Shown here piece after piece: positions 1 through 7,231 of a stretch of 64,000 bases of DNA; the stretch's first letter is position 1; each line of letters starts with the position of its first letter. The stretch is taken from assembly GCA_964569795.1 (NCBI GenBank), contig CAZMVB010000003.1, positions 62,001 to 126,000 on the forward strand, read 5' to 3'. The DNA is from JAHJDS01 sp964569795 (lineage in GTDB: Bacteria; Desulfobacterota; Desulfarculia; Desulfarculales; JAHJDS01). The position numbers and the translations under genes were made by a program. The notes beneath the pieces are model-generated. The model saw only the letters and a program-made list of their open reading frames with translations. It was not told the DNA's origin and did not search any database.

Positions 1-1
1 A

Positions 2-268
2 TTCGCCGAGGCGGTGGGGGACGTGGTCTGGCGTCTGGCCCCGCTGTCCCGGTCCGACGCCAGAGAGATGATCGACGAGATCCAGGGCCGGGCGATCCTG
101 GGTCCGGTCCGCGGCCTGCCGGCGGTTAACCTGGACGTTTTGAGCGAGATGGTCGTGAATCTCGGCCGCCTGGGGGTAGAGAACGATCAGGTTAAGGAGA
201 TCGATCTCAATCCGGTGCTCATCAAGGGAAACCTACCTATCGTGGTCGATGCATTGTTTATTTTATAA
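2..268 (+). CDS. ADP-forming acyl-CoA synthetase, C-terminal fragment (gene starts before the window)
   Basis: The reading frame is open from base 2 and ends at a TAA at 266-268, so only the last ~88 residues are present. The fragment has the features of the ATP-grasp (beta) domain end of acetate/acyl-CoA ligases (ADP-forming). These include a segment with RAILGPVRG, a helix with VNLGRLG, and the strand-turn EIDLNPVLI, in which the Asn-Pro region closes the nucleotide pocket in this family. Such enzymes convert acyl-CoA, ADP and phosphate to the free acid, CoA and ATP in the cytoplasm. Because the ATP-grasp part is at the C-terminus, this would be an alpha-beta arrangement, opposite to the beta-alpha order of the gene at 50374. 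The substrate cannot be told from this piece. Confidence 0.8.
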   Translation, partial: FAEAVGDVVWRLAPLSRSDAREMIDEIQGRAILGPVRGLPAVNLDVLSEMVVNLGRLGVENDQVKEIDLNPVLIKGNLPIVVDALFIL

Positions 269-318
269 ATTGATGCTATATTGCCGTTGCTGACTTTATT
301 TACCGCAGGTTTGCAGAA

Positions 319-1404
319 ATGAATGACCTCGTCGACACTGTTGGTAAACGGGTCTTTATTTTTGGGGCGGGTAGCTCAATTTCCCATAGTAATGGCAAGT
401 TCCCAGACATAAATAGCTTTTTTAAAGTTATGCGCCAACTTGGAATTGACAAATTAAAAGAGTTTGAAAATTTGCGGGAATACATAAAACAAGTTCGGGG
501 AATAGATATAAGAATTGAAGAGGAGGTCAATATTGAAGAAATATTTACATATCTGGAAATAGAAATGCAAATAGAGAAAGCATATTCTCCGGAGTTACAG
601 ATACTGCGGCGTGATCTGTTATTACTAATCCAGGAATTGCTTACGAAGCTGGAAGAAAATATCGGTGATTCAATTGGTGATTATCATCACCTTGTGGAAA
701 ACCTGAAAGAATCAGATACTGTCGTTAATTTTAATTGGGATTTATTGTTTGATAATATACTGGGGAGAAAGGACCTGTTATTATTTGGAAGATACGTGAC
801 TACTAAATATATCTCAAAATTCTATAAAAGGTTCACTGATTGGGCTGCGTCTATAGTCGGAGAAGTTGCACCGCAACCACCATATCATTCCTGGGCAGAA
901 CATCCATACGTAACCGATGAGGGTGGTTTCTATCTTAAAATGCATGGATCGATAGATTGGTTTTATTGTTCAAATGAAGGATGCAGATCTTTCCAGAAGT
1001 TGTTTCCCATTGATTTGCAGACCCTGGCGCCTCGTTGTACTGAATGCTTGGAGCCGGTTGAATTACTGATTATCCCTCCCGTATCTAACAAACCAATTAG
1101 GCAGCATCCGACTACGAGAAAGATATGGAATGTGGCACGGAACGAATTGCGGGCAGCCGACGAGCTAATTATATGGGGTTATAGTCTTCCGCCGACGGAT
1201 TATTTCAGTTCTTGGTTGCTATGGCAGGCTAGGACAGGCAAACAAAAGCGGATTGTGGTAATTGACCCAAAGGCTGGGTGGGATGATCACGAAGAACCCA
1301 ATAAGTTCACCAAGCATCTCTTGGAGCCGTTCATAGACCTGATATATGAAAAATATTATTCGCTGGAACTATTTACTAGTTACAAGAAATTCTCGAAACA
1401 GTAA
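319..1404 (+). CDS. SIR2-like domain protein (orphan, AT-rich)
   Basis: 361-residue protein with SIR2-superfamily features. These are a Rossmann GAGSS loop (residues 16-20), NFNWD (137-141) in the position of the sirtuin Asn-Asp motif, KMHGSIDW (207-214) with the candidate catalytic His209, and a late Rossmann strand IIWGYSLPPTD. Cys217, Cys222, Cys240 and Cys243 form a likely zinc ribbon. SIR2-like proteins of this general kind bind or hydrolyse NAD+, and several act as abortive-infection effectors against phage; that role here is inference. The gene starts at an ATG only 50 bp after the preceding gene. Its base composition is clearly more AT-rich than both flanks, which suggests recent transfer. 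No partner gene such as an Argonaute, TIR or HerA ATPase is adjacent. A sirtuin-type deacylase is less likely, given the residue pattern. Confidence 0.75.
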   Translation: MNDLVDTVGKRVFIFGAGSSISHSNGKFPDINSFFKVMRQLGIDKLKEFENLREYIKQVRGIDIRIEEEVNIEEIFTYLEIEMQIEKAYSPELQILRRDLLLLIQELLTKLEENIGDSIGDYHHLVENLKESDTVVNFNWDLLFDNILGRKDLLLFGRYVTTKYISKFYKRFTDWAASIVGEVAPQPPYHSWAEHPYVTDEGGFYLKMHGSIDWFYCSNEGCRSFQKLFPIDLQTLAPRCTECLEPVELLIIPPVSNKPIRQHPTTRKIWNVARNELRAADELIIWGYSLPPTDYFSSWLLWQARTGKQKRIVVIDPKAGWDDHEEPNKFTKHLLEPFIDLIYEKYYSLELFTSYKKFSKQ

Positions 1405-1530
1405 TTGAACTTCTAATTCCCCGTAAGAAAGAATAGTTGAGAAGAATTTCATGGGATAGGTCCCGAAAAATCTCTTTAAAACTACCGCTTCTTTGGCCGC
1501 CGGAGTCGCGTAGCGGCCCGGCGACCAGGG

Positions 1531-1559
1531 GCGCGGCCGTTTTTTTGTTACGGCCGCGC
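1531..1559. repeat. Perfect 10-bp inverted repeat with T-rich loop
   Basis: GCGCGGCCGT (1531-1540) pairs with ACGGCCGCGC (1550-1559) around the loop TTTTTTGTT. The T-run lies in the loop rather than after the stem, so it is not a textbook terminator. It may still act as one for the SIR2-like gene ending 130 bp upstream. Confidence 0.5.
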
Positions 1560-1611
1560 ATCCTCTGTTCTTCAATCGATGACACAACCAATGGCCTACT
1601 TTAAGCGGAGA

Positions 1612-1711
1612 GCCATACGTTTTGACCGGAGGCGAAGGGCTTAACCGTGGCCAGAGGGCCGAAGGCCCGGCGTCGCGGGCAAGGCATTAGCCGGAGGGAA
1701 TCACGTATGGC
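1612..1711. repeat. 100-bp segment bounded by a 9-bp inverted repeat
   Basis: GCCATACGT (1612-1620) and its reverse complement ACGTATGGC (1703-1711) bound a GC-rich segment that contains a smaller GGGCC-GAA-GGCCC hairpin near 1657. The layout is that of a small non-autonomous palindromic element, but no target duplication is evident. Confidence 0.35.
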
Positions 1712-1737
1712 GCTGTTCGAATCATCACCATGGGGTT

Positions 1738-1802
1738 CTTAGGGGCGAAGCCCCTAAGTGGCGGGGGATTCCAAAGGGGCCTCGCCATTGAGGCCCCTTT
1801 GG
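1738..1802. repeat. Two adjacent perfect hairpins (REP-like)
   Basis: Hairpin 1 is CTTAGGGGC-GAA-GCCCCTAAG (1738-1758). Hairpin 2 has a 13-bp stem, CCAAAGGGGCCTC (1771-1783) with GAGGCCCCTTTGG (1790-1802). There is no T-run after either stem. Paired GC-rich hairpins in a non-coding gap resemble repetitive extragenic palindromes. Confidence 0.55.
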
Positions 1803-1870
1803 CCCTAAGGGGGCGCGGGGGGCTGGGAGAAGTCCCCAACAACCATGGAAGCTCTTATTCCTTTAAAAAG

Positions 1871-1956
1871 GAAAATAGGGAAAGCCACCTATTTTTCTTG
1901 TGGTACGCGCTAACTTCGAATGCCAGAACTAAAAATAGGAGGCAGTCCCTATTTCC
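1871..1956. repeat. REPIN-like pair of inverted ~26-bp units
   Basis: The unit at 1871-1896 begins GAAAATAGGG and ends CCTATTTTT, and is itself imperfectly palindromic. The unit at 1931-1956 is close to its reverse complement, with AAAAATAGG and CCCTATTT arms. Two REP-like units in inverted orientation 34 bp apart is the architecture of REPINs, which are mobilised in trans by RAYT (Y1 tyrosine) transposases. No transposase is in the window. Confidence 0.5.
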
Positions 1957-2030
1957 CTGAGTACCAGGTCAAACCTCTTGTCGCTTCGCGATCCAGACAG
2001 CAAAGCTGTCTGGGCCACCCAGTAAGTAAA

Positions 2031-2062
2031 AAACCCCGGGGCGCAAGCCGCCTCCGGGGTTT
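2031..2062 (-). terminator. Rho-independent terminator of the LUD-domain gene
   Basis: AAACCCCGG (2031-2039) pairs with CCGGGGTTT (2054-2062). Read on the minus strand the stem is followed by a T-rich stretch (TTTACTT), and it lies 31 bp after the LUD gene stop. Confidence 0.75.
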
Positions 2063-2092
2063 GTTGTCAGGAAAAGACGATCAATATTGGCG

Positions 2093-2737
2093 TCAGTAGC
2101 CCAGGAACTCGCCCACCAGCTTGACGTGGATCCGATCCTTTAACATGTGCCCCTCGATGATGCTCCACTGGTTGCAGATCCGGGTGTCGTTCCGGCAGTT
2201 GTGACACCGGCCGTCCTCGACGCACGGGTTGGGCAGGTTCAGGCGGATGTTGTTGACCGGGGCGCTGTAGTGCTTGACGTGGGCCATGGCCGACTCGAGA
2301 TCGGGAAAGATCTTGTTCACGCCCACCAGCAGGACGACCTTGCTCGGCCCGAAGATCATCGAGGCCACCCGGTTGCCCACGCCGTCCAGGTTGACCAGCC
2401 GGCCGTCCAGGGTGACGGCGTTGCAACTGGCGATCATCAGGTCGGCGGTCATGCCCCGGCGGCGGCGGGCCATGCCCTCGGTCGGCTCGATGCCCGGCTC
2501 GTAGGGGTCGATCAGCTCCACGTTGTCCAGTTTCCGGATGTCGTCCCAGAGCCCCATGTTCGTGGCCGTCGAGGACCCGCACCGGAACACGACCGAGCCG
2601 GGCGCGATCATCTTCAGGACTTCCTTTTTGGCCTCCTCGGCCGTGGCGTCGAAACTGGCCTCCATCCGGCGCTTGATGATTCTTTCGACCAGGTACTTGG
2701 CGATCTTTTCGTTCCAGGCGATCTGAGGCGCGTCCAT
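2093..2737 (-). CDS. LUD-domain protein (lactate utilisation family, DUF162)
   Basis: 214-residue protein of the LUD superfamily, related to LutC/YkgG. The middle carries typical features: CGSSTATNMGLW near residues 53-64, the DLMIASCNAVTLDGRLVN strand pair, DGVGNRVASMIFGP, and VLLVGVNKI. LUD proteins take part in lactate or organic-acid oxidation complexes, but many stand-alone members have no known role. The C-terminal third has four cysteines (pattern C-x5-C-x2-C-x6-C), which could bind metal. The chosen ATG at 2735-2737 is preceded on the minus strand by GAGGGGGATC, a good ribosome site; an upstream start at 2791 would add 18 residues of low-complexity sequence without such a site. No lutA/lutB partner is adjacent. 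Confidence 0.85.
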   Translation of the reverse strand: MDAPQIAWNEKIAKYLVERIIKRRMEASFDATAEEAKKEVLKMIAPGSVVFRCGSSTATNMGLWDDIRKLDNVELIDPYEPGIEPTEGMARRRRGMTADLMIASCNAVTLDGRLVNLDGVGNRVASMIFGPSKVVLLVGVNKIFPDLESAMAHVKHYSAPVNNIRLNLPNPCVEDGRCHNCRNDTRICNQWSIIEGHMLKDRIHVKLVGEFLGY

Positions 2738-2841
2738 GAATGATCCCCCTCTGGCTTCGGGCGCTGGCGCAGTAAATTCTTGAGCCCGCAACCAACCGAT
2801 GGAGCGGGCGCCAAGTGGATTGTCTAAATTTTACATCAACG

Positions 2842-2975
2842 ATTATTTTTTACAACGGTAGCCCGGGGCTGTCGGGTCTGAGCGATTCGATTGAAGGCCA
2901 GCCTGACTTATGGACGGTCAATGCGGCCGGACCGGCGAGAGTGAAGATTTTTTTACAACGGTAGCCTTGGGACTC
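2842..2975. repeat. Imperfect direct repeat with core TTTTTACAACGGTAGCC
   Basis: The core occurs at about 2847-2862 and again at about 2950-2965, 103 bp apart. Both copies continue with a related G-rich run and then a CGATTC-like stretch. The repeat sits in the 288-bp gap between the two minus-strand genes, upstream of the LUD gene, so it could be regulatory or a small repeat element. Confidence 0.5.
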
Positions 2976-3025
2976 TTGGACCCGCTCGATTCAAATTTAG
3001 GTTCGGAGTGACTAACCGGCGGCGG

Positions 3026-3502
3026 CTAATGCCCCCCCGCCGCGGCCAGCAAGGCAATGACCCCGGCGGCGCCGACACGCCGGGCTTGAAACATGGGGGT
3101 GTGGCCGTTGATGTCGGCGATGTTGGGATTGGCCCGCCAGGCCAGGAGCACCCGGACCACCCCCACGGCGTTCATGGCCGCGGCGTAATGGAGCGGGGTC
3201 TGCCCGGCGATGTCCCGGGCGTTGACGTCGGCCCCGAAGCTGCACAGCAGGCGGGCCATATCGGCCCGGCGGGTGGTGGCCGCCCAGTGGAGGGGGGTCA
3301 TCCTCATGTGGCGCTGTCCGGGTCCGAAGTCACGGGTCCGGGCCAGGGAGGGATTGGCCCGGAGCATCCGGCTGACCGTGGCGTAATCGCCGTTGATAAC
3401 GGCTCGGCTGAAGGGGCCGATCCCGCTGCGGTCCGCGAGAGCCGGGCCCACCATGGCCGCCAGCCAGACGGCGGTTATGGTCAAGACATAGATACGTTTC
3501 AT
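3026..3502 (-). CDS. Secreted ankyrin-repeat protein
   Basis: 158-residue protein. Starting from the ATG at 3500-3502 it opens with MKRIYV, a hydrophobic core, and ALA-D, a clean Sec signal peptide of about 23 residues. The mature part has ankyrin repeats with the hallmark TPLHWAA and TPLHYAA turns, plus a degenerate capping repeat (GHTPMFQA). Ankyrin repeats bind other proteins, so the protein probably acts in the periplasm as a binding or inhibitory partner; the target is unknown. A GGAGGAGAGAC ribosome site precedes this start, while an ATG 15 codons upstream lacks one and would bury the signal peptide. Confidence 0.85.
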   Translation of the reverse strand: MKRIYVLTITAVWLAAMVGPALADRSGIGPFSRAVINGDYATVSRMLRANPSLARTRDFGPGQRHMRMTPLHWAATTRRADMARLLCSFGADVNARDIAGQTPLHYAAAMNAVGVVRVLLAWRANPNIADINGHTPMFQARRVGAAGVIALLAAAGGH

Positions 3503-3731
3503 GTCTCTCCTCCGGGGATGGTCATGTCCGGATTCCATTTTTTCCATTTAACCATAATGGACCGCGCCGGGACAACCAAGGACACGTCAAAATCTGCCCA
3601 GGGCCCGCGGGGGTCGCTTCCTGAACTTGTGATGAGGACTCGATCAGGCAGGGCCTTGTCCGGCCATGGGGAGCAGGTCACCTCGACCGGTTTGCAGGCC
3701 AATTGAGGACTGGCATTTCCAGACAGGCAAA

Positions 3732-3760
3732 AAGGCTGGGGCCTTCAATTCCCCAGCCTT
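3732..3760 (-). terminator. Perfect 10-bp hairpin, possible terminator
   Basis: AAGGCTGGGG (3732-3741) pairs perfectly with CCCCAGCCTT (3751-3760). On the minus strand it is followed by TTTTTGCC. No minus-strand gene lies immediately upstream, so its transcript is unclear. The rest of the 541-bp gap 3503-4043 holds no gene, only this hairpin and the element at 3901. Confidence 0.45.
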
Positions 3761-3900
3761 GTCGGGCGGTCGGCGCTGATCTTGTTTTGTCGATTGACAC
3801 CGCCCCTAAAGGGGGGGCATGATTATTAAAGCGGGGGAATTAGCGAATCCGCAATAATTGGCGAGCATCGGTCCAGGCGCGACGCGGAATTAGCGAGGCT

Positions 3901-3925
3901 CTTGCCGGGTTCATCCTGTCCCTCA
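3901..3925 (+). promoter_or_regulatory. Conserved upstream element of cyclase genes, copy 1
   Basis: A 25-bp block containing TTCATCCTGTCCCTCA lies 143 bp before the start of the cyclase gene at 4044. Near-identical blocks lie 150 bp before the cyclase/ATPase gene at 29092 and 149 bp before that at 59276. The genes differ in architecture, so conservation at a fixed distance argues for a shared regulatory or leader element. Confidence 0.55.
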
Positions 3926-4043
3926 GTTCCATTTTCAACTCTCCCCGAAAACACACCCTTGACGGCCCAGGCCGCGTTTGTCGCCATGACAGTCAAAACG
4001 GCGGCCTGTCGATCCCGACGAGTTCCTGACACGGGGGGTTCCC

Positions 4044-5990
4044 ATGTCCGAGGAAGGCTACCGTCGCCGGCTGGCTGCATTGCTCAGCGCGGACGTGGAG
4101 GGGTACAGCCGCCTGATGCGGGAGGACGAGGACACCACCATCCGGACCGTGACCGAGTATCGAACCGCCATCATTGATCTCGTCCGGAGGTATCGGGGTC
4201 GGGTGGTTGACTCGCCGGGAGACAACGTCCTGGCCGAGTTCGGCAGCGTGGTCGATGCGGTGAACTGTGCGGTGGAGATTCAGCGGGACCTGGCCGAGCG
4301 CAACCTGGGCCTGGCCGAGAGCCGGCGGATGCAATGGCGGATCGGCGTCAATTCGGGCGACGTGGTCCAGGACGGCGAGCGGATCTACGGTGACGGGGTG
4401 AACGTGGCCGCCCGGATGGAGAGCCTGGCCGAGGGCGGCGGGATCTGCCTGTCCGGGACGGTGTACGACAGCATCGTCAACAAGCTGGGCCTGGAGTACG
4501 AGTACCTGGGCGAGCAGGCGGTCAAGAACATTACCCAGCCGATTCGGGCCTACCGGGTGCTGTCCTACCCTGGCGCGGCGGCCCACCGGGTGCTCAGAGC
4601 CAAGAAGGCCGTAAGCAAGAGGTGGTGGAACCTCGGCCTGGCCGCGGCGGCCCTGGTCATCGTGGCGGCGGCGGTCGTGGTGTGGCAGGTCGCCTTACGC
4701 TCTTCTTCAATCAAACCGGCCGTCAAGCCTGCCCAAAAAATGGCCAAGGTCAAAAAGGGAGCCGCAACCCCCGCCCTGAAAAAGGCGCTTCCTTTGCCGG
4801 ACAAGCCGTCCATCGCCGTCCTGCCGTTCGTCAATACCAGCGGCGACCCCAAGCAGGATTTTTTGAGTGACGGTATCACCGAGCAGATCATCTACGCCCT
4901 GTCCCGGGTGCCTGGACTATTCGTGATTGCCCGCCACTCGTCCTTTTTCTACAAGGGCAAGAAGGTGAAGGTCCAGCAGGTGGGCCGGGAACTGGGCGTC
5001 AAGTATGTTCTGGAAGGGAACGTGGACCGAGCCGGGGACGAATTGCGGATCACGGCCCAGCTCATCGACGCCCAGACCGGACGTCACCTCTGGGCGGAGC
5101 GCTGGGACCGGAAACTCAAGGACATCTTCGCCATCCAGGACGCGGTCACCTTGAAGGTCGTCAGGGCCGTATTGTTTAGCACTGCCTGGGGTTGGAAAGA
5201 TATTGATCGTTTTATTGGAAAAAAGACGGAAAATCTCGAGGCCCTATTTGTCTTTTTGAAGGCGGCCAAGTACTGGTTCCAATATACTAGAGACGGCAAC
5301 CTCAAGGCCAAACGATTCGCCCGAAAGGCCATCGCCCTGGACCCGCAGTATCCAGCCGCCTACAACCTCCTGGCGTGCGCGTACATCAATGACGTAATGC
5401 TGGGTATTTCCAGGTCTCCCCGAAAGTCCCTTCAAAAGGCGATGGCACTATTACAAAAGGCCCTGGCCATCGACCCGAAGCACCCTGACGCCAACTCGAC
5501 TCTGGCCTTGGTCTATCTCATGCAAGGGCGCCTCCAGAAGGCCCTGGCCCAAGCGGAGCGGGCCATTGCCGCCGCTCCAAATTCGGCCAATCCCAATTTC
5601 ATCAAGGGCGTGGTTCTTCGGTTCATGGGCAGACCCAGGCAAGCCCTTCCGTTTCTGAAGAAGGCCAGCCGCCTCAGCCCCAAGGGGCCGGCTCACTGTT
5701 TTCGGGATCTGGGCCATGCCTATGCGCAACTCAAGCAATATGACAAGGCCATCACCGCTTACCAGAAAGCACTGTCCCTGGCGCCCAATGATCTTTGGTC
5801 TCACGTTGGCCTGCTCCGTTGCTATGTCGGGACCGGCCGGATGAAACTGGCCCGGGCGGAAGCGGCCGAAGTCCTCAGGATAAAACCTGATTTCTCCTTG
5901 GCGTGGTTTGCAGGAGTTACGGCACACCTCAAAGATCGAGCTTACGTGAAACGTGGTATAGATGCCCTACGCAAAGCGGGGCTGAAGTGA
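4044..5990 (+). CDS. Class III adenylate/guanylate cyclase-TM-TolB-like-TPR signalling protein
   Basis: 648 residues. Residues 8-170 form a class III nucleotide cyclase domain with metal-binding Asp17 (SADVEG) and Asp60 (SPGDN) and a conserved GDGVNVAARME segment. A membrane helix follows at about 195-217. Residues 255-372 match the TolB-like N-terminal domain common in such fusions (IAVLPFVNTSGDPKQDFLSDG, then VKYVLEGNV). The C-terminal ~240 residues are TPR repeats. The protein would make cAMP or cGMP in the cytoplasm, with its sensory TolB/TPR part across the inner membrane; whether the cyclase is active is not known. The ATG follows a GGGGGG-TTCCC leader with a modest ribosome site. It shares an upstream element with the genes at 29092 and 59276, and a truncated relative follows 30 bp downstream. 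Confidence 0.88.
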   Translation: MSEEGYRRRLAALLSADVEGYSRLMREDEDTTIRTVTEYRTAIIDLVRRYRGRVVDSPGDNVLAEFGSVVDAVNCAVEIQRDLAERNLGLAESRRMQWRIGVNSGDVVQDGERIYGDGVNVAARMESLAEGGGICLSGTVYDSIVNKLGLEYEYLGEQAVKNITQPIRAYRVLSYPGAAAHRVLRAKKAVSKRWWNLGLAAAALVIVAAAVVVWQVALRSSSIKPAVKPAQKMAKVKKGAATPALKKALPLPDKPSIAVLPFVNTSGDPKQDFLSDGITEQIIYALSRVPGLFVIARHSSFFYKGKKVKVQQVGRELGVKYVLEGNVDRAGDELRITAQLIDAQTGRHLWAERWDRKLKDIFAIQDAVTLKVVRAVLFSTAWGWKDIDRFIGKKTENLEALFVFLKAAKYWFQYTRDGNLKAKRFARKAIALDPQYPAAYNLLACAYINDVMLGISRSPRKSLQKAMALLQKALAIDPKHPDANSTLALVYLMQGRLQKALAQAERAIAAAPNSANPNFIKGVVLRFMGRPRQALPFLKKASRLSPKGPAHCFRDLGHAYAQLKQYDKAITAYQKALSLAPNDLWSHVGLLRCYVGTGRMKLARAEAAEVLRIKPDFSLAWFAGVTAHLKDRAYVKRGIDALRKAGLK

Positions 5991-6019
5991 TTCGGTGCAG
6001 GTGGTGAAGGGGTAGTTCC

Positions 6020-6211
6020 ATGGCCGACCAGGGTGTCACCCGGAAGCTGACGGCCGTCATGAGCGCCGACGTCAAGGGTTTTTCCCGGCTCATGGCCGAC
6101 GATGAGGCGGCCACCGTCAGATCGCTCACCGCCCACTGCCAGATCATCTCCAGACTGGTGGACCGGCGTCGCGGCCGGATAGTTCGCCCGGGGACAACCG
6201 GAGCGCCTTGA
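6020..6211 (+). pseudogene. Truncated N-terminus of a second class III cyclase
   Basis: The 63-residue frame matches the first ~60 residues of the upstream cyclase (KLTAVMSADVKGFSRLM, then RRGRIV). Just after GRIV the expected SPGDN motif is present in another frame (TCGCCCGGGGACAAC), so the copy has a frameshift. Homology ends within a few codons, where the convergent activase gene begins. It is the remnant of a tandem paralogue. Confidence 0.8.
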
Positions 6212-6235
6212 ACCATCCCCGGCCCCCCGGGAACG

Positions 6236-7231
6236 TCACCAGTCCTCCTCGCCCGGGGCGAAGACCTGGATCCCGGCCCGGCCGAGACGGGCGGCCGCCT
6301 TGTCCCGGGCCTCGTCGGACAGCTCGGGCACCTCCGGGCCGGCCTCCATTCCCAGCCACTCCCGCTTGACCTGGCCCAGGTCGTGAAAGGGCACCAGCGT
6401 CAGCCGGAACAGGCCCAGGCCGGACAGATAGTCGGCCCAGGCCGAGAGGTTGGCCGTCCCGTCGGTCATCCCCGGGACCAGGGGCAGCCTCGGCCAGAGG
6501 GCGGGTCCCCGGCCCTGGGCCGCCAGGGCGGCCAGCCGGGACAGGTTGCGCTTGATCACCTGGTTCGAGGCCCCGCACAGGCGGCGGTGGGACAGGTCGT
6601 CAAAGACCTTGACGTCGAACAGGATCAGGTCCATCTGGACCAAGAAGTCCCAGACCGGCCCGGCCGGCTCGGCCCCGTCCCGGCCGTTGGTCAGGTCGAA
6701 CAGGCCGCAGGTCTCGAGGGCCAGGTGGACGCCGTCCCGCCTGAGGGCCCGGGCCAGGTCCCGGCCGAACTCGGGCCACAGCGTCGGCTCGCCGCCGGTC
6801 AGGGTCACTCCGCCGCCGGTGTGCTCGAAGTACGCGAATTCGGGCCGCAGCTCCTCGACCAGGGCGGTCTCCGGCCGCCTCTGCCCGAACACGGTCAGGG
6901 CCCCGGAAGGGCACTGCCGGGCGCAGGTCAAACAGGTGGTGCAGGCCCGGCCGTCGCGCCGTCCGGGCTCGATGACCGCCTGCGAGGGGCAGACCTGAAC
7001 GCAGGTCCGGCAGTCGATGCACAGGTGTTTCTTGAAGCCGACCTCGACCGCCGTCCGCCATGATTCCGGGTTCTGGCACCAGACGCAGCGCAGGGGACAG
7101 CCCTTGAAAAAGACCAGGCTCCGGATGCCCGGTCCGTCCTGGAGGCAGAAATGCTGCACCGAGAAGATCCGGGGGGCGCCGGGGGCGGCCGGCCTATCTG
7201 CCGCCATGGGCCGTTCGCTCGATGATCTCAT
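6236..7231 (-). CDS. Glycyl radical enzyme activating enzyme (radical SAM)
   Basis: 331-residue activase. Near the N-terminus it has DGPGIRS followed by a radical SAM cluster motif C-PLR-C-VW-C. This is followed by a ferredoxin-like insert with two Cys-rich motifs (CIDCRTCVQVC and CTTCLTCARQC) that would bind two further [4Fe-4S] clusters, and then the GGEPTLWP motif. It uses S-adenosylmethionine and electrons to install the glycyl radical on its partner, encoded immediately upstream (7194-9638), with which it overlaps. The start is uncertain: the ATG at 7231 overlaps the partner by 38 bp, and an in-frame ATG at 7207 would overlap by 14 bp. The insert-containing architecture matches activases of the dehydratase/decarboxylase/lyase group rather than those of pyruvate formate-lyase itself. 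Confidence 0.92.
   Translation of the reverse strand: MRSSSERPMAADRPAAPGAPRIFSVQHFCLQDGPGIRSLVFFKGCPLRCVWCQNPESWRTAVEVGFKKHLCIDCRTCVQVCPSQAVIEPGRRDGRACTTCLTCARQCPSGALTVFGQRRPETALVEELRPEFAYFEHTGGGVTLTGGEPTLWPEFGRDLARALRRDGVHLALETCGLFDLTNGRDGAEPAGPVWDFLVQMDLILFDVKVFDDLSHRRLCGASNQVIKRNLSRLAALAAQGRGPALWPRLPLVPGMTDGTANLSAWADYLSGLGLFRLTLVPFHDLGQVKREWLGMEAGPEVPELSDEARDKAAARLGRAGIQVFAPGEEDW

Larger units (their letters stand above)
1405..2030. other. 626-bp non-coding stretch rich in palindromes
   Basis: No convincing gene is visible between the SIR2-like gene and the terminator of the LUD gene. The stretch is packed with inverted repeats, which are listed separately, plus a perfect 8-bp stem hairpin at 1993-2013 (CCAGACAG/CTGTCTGG) without a T-run. 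The short open frames here have no recognisable motif and run through the palindromes. Confidence 0.6.

Noticed and set aside
2067..2795. A long overlapping frame opposite or beside the LUD gene
   Set aside because: Its translation is Arg/Gly/Pro-rich without motifs, typical of a shadow frame in GC-rich DNA; the LUD frame has clear family features.
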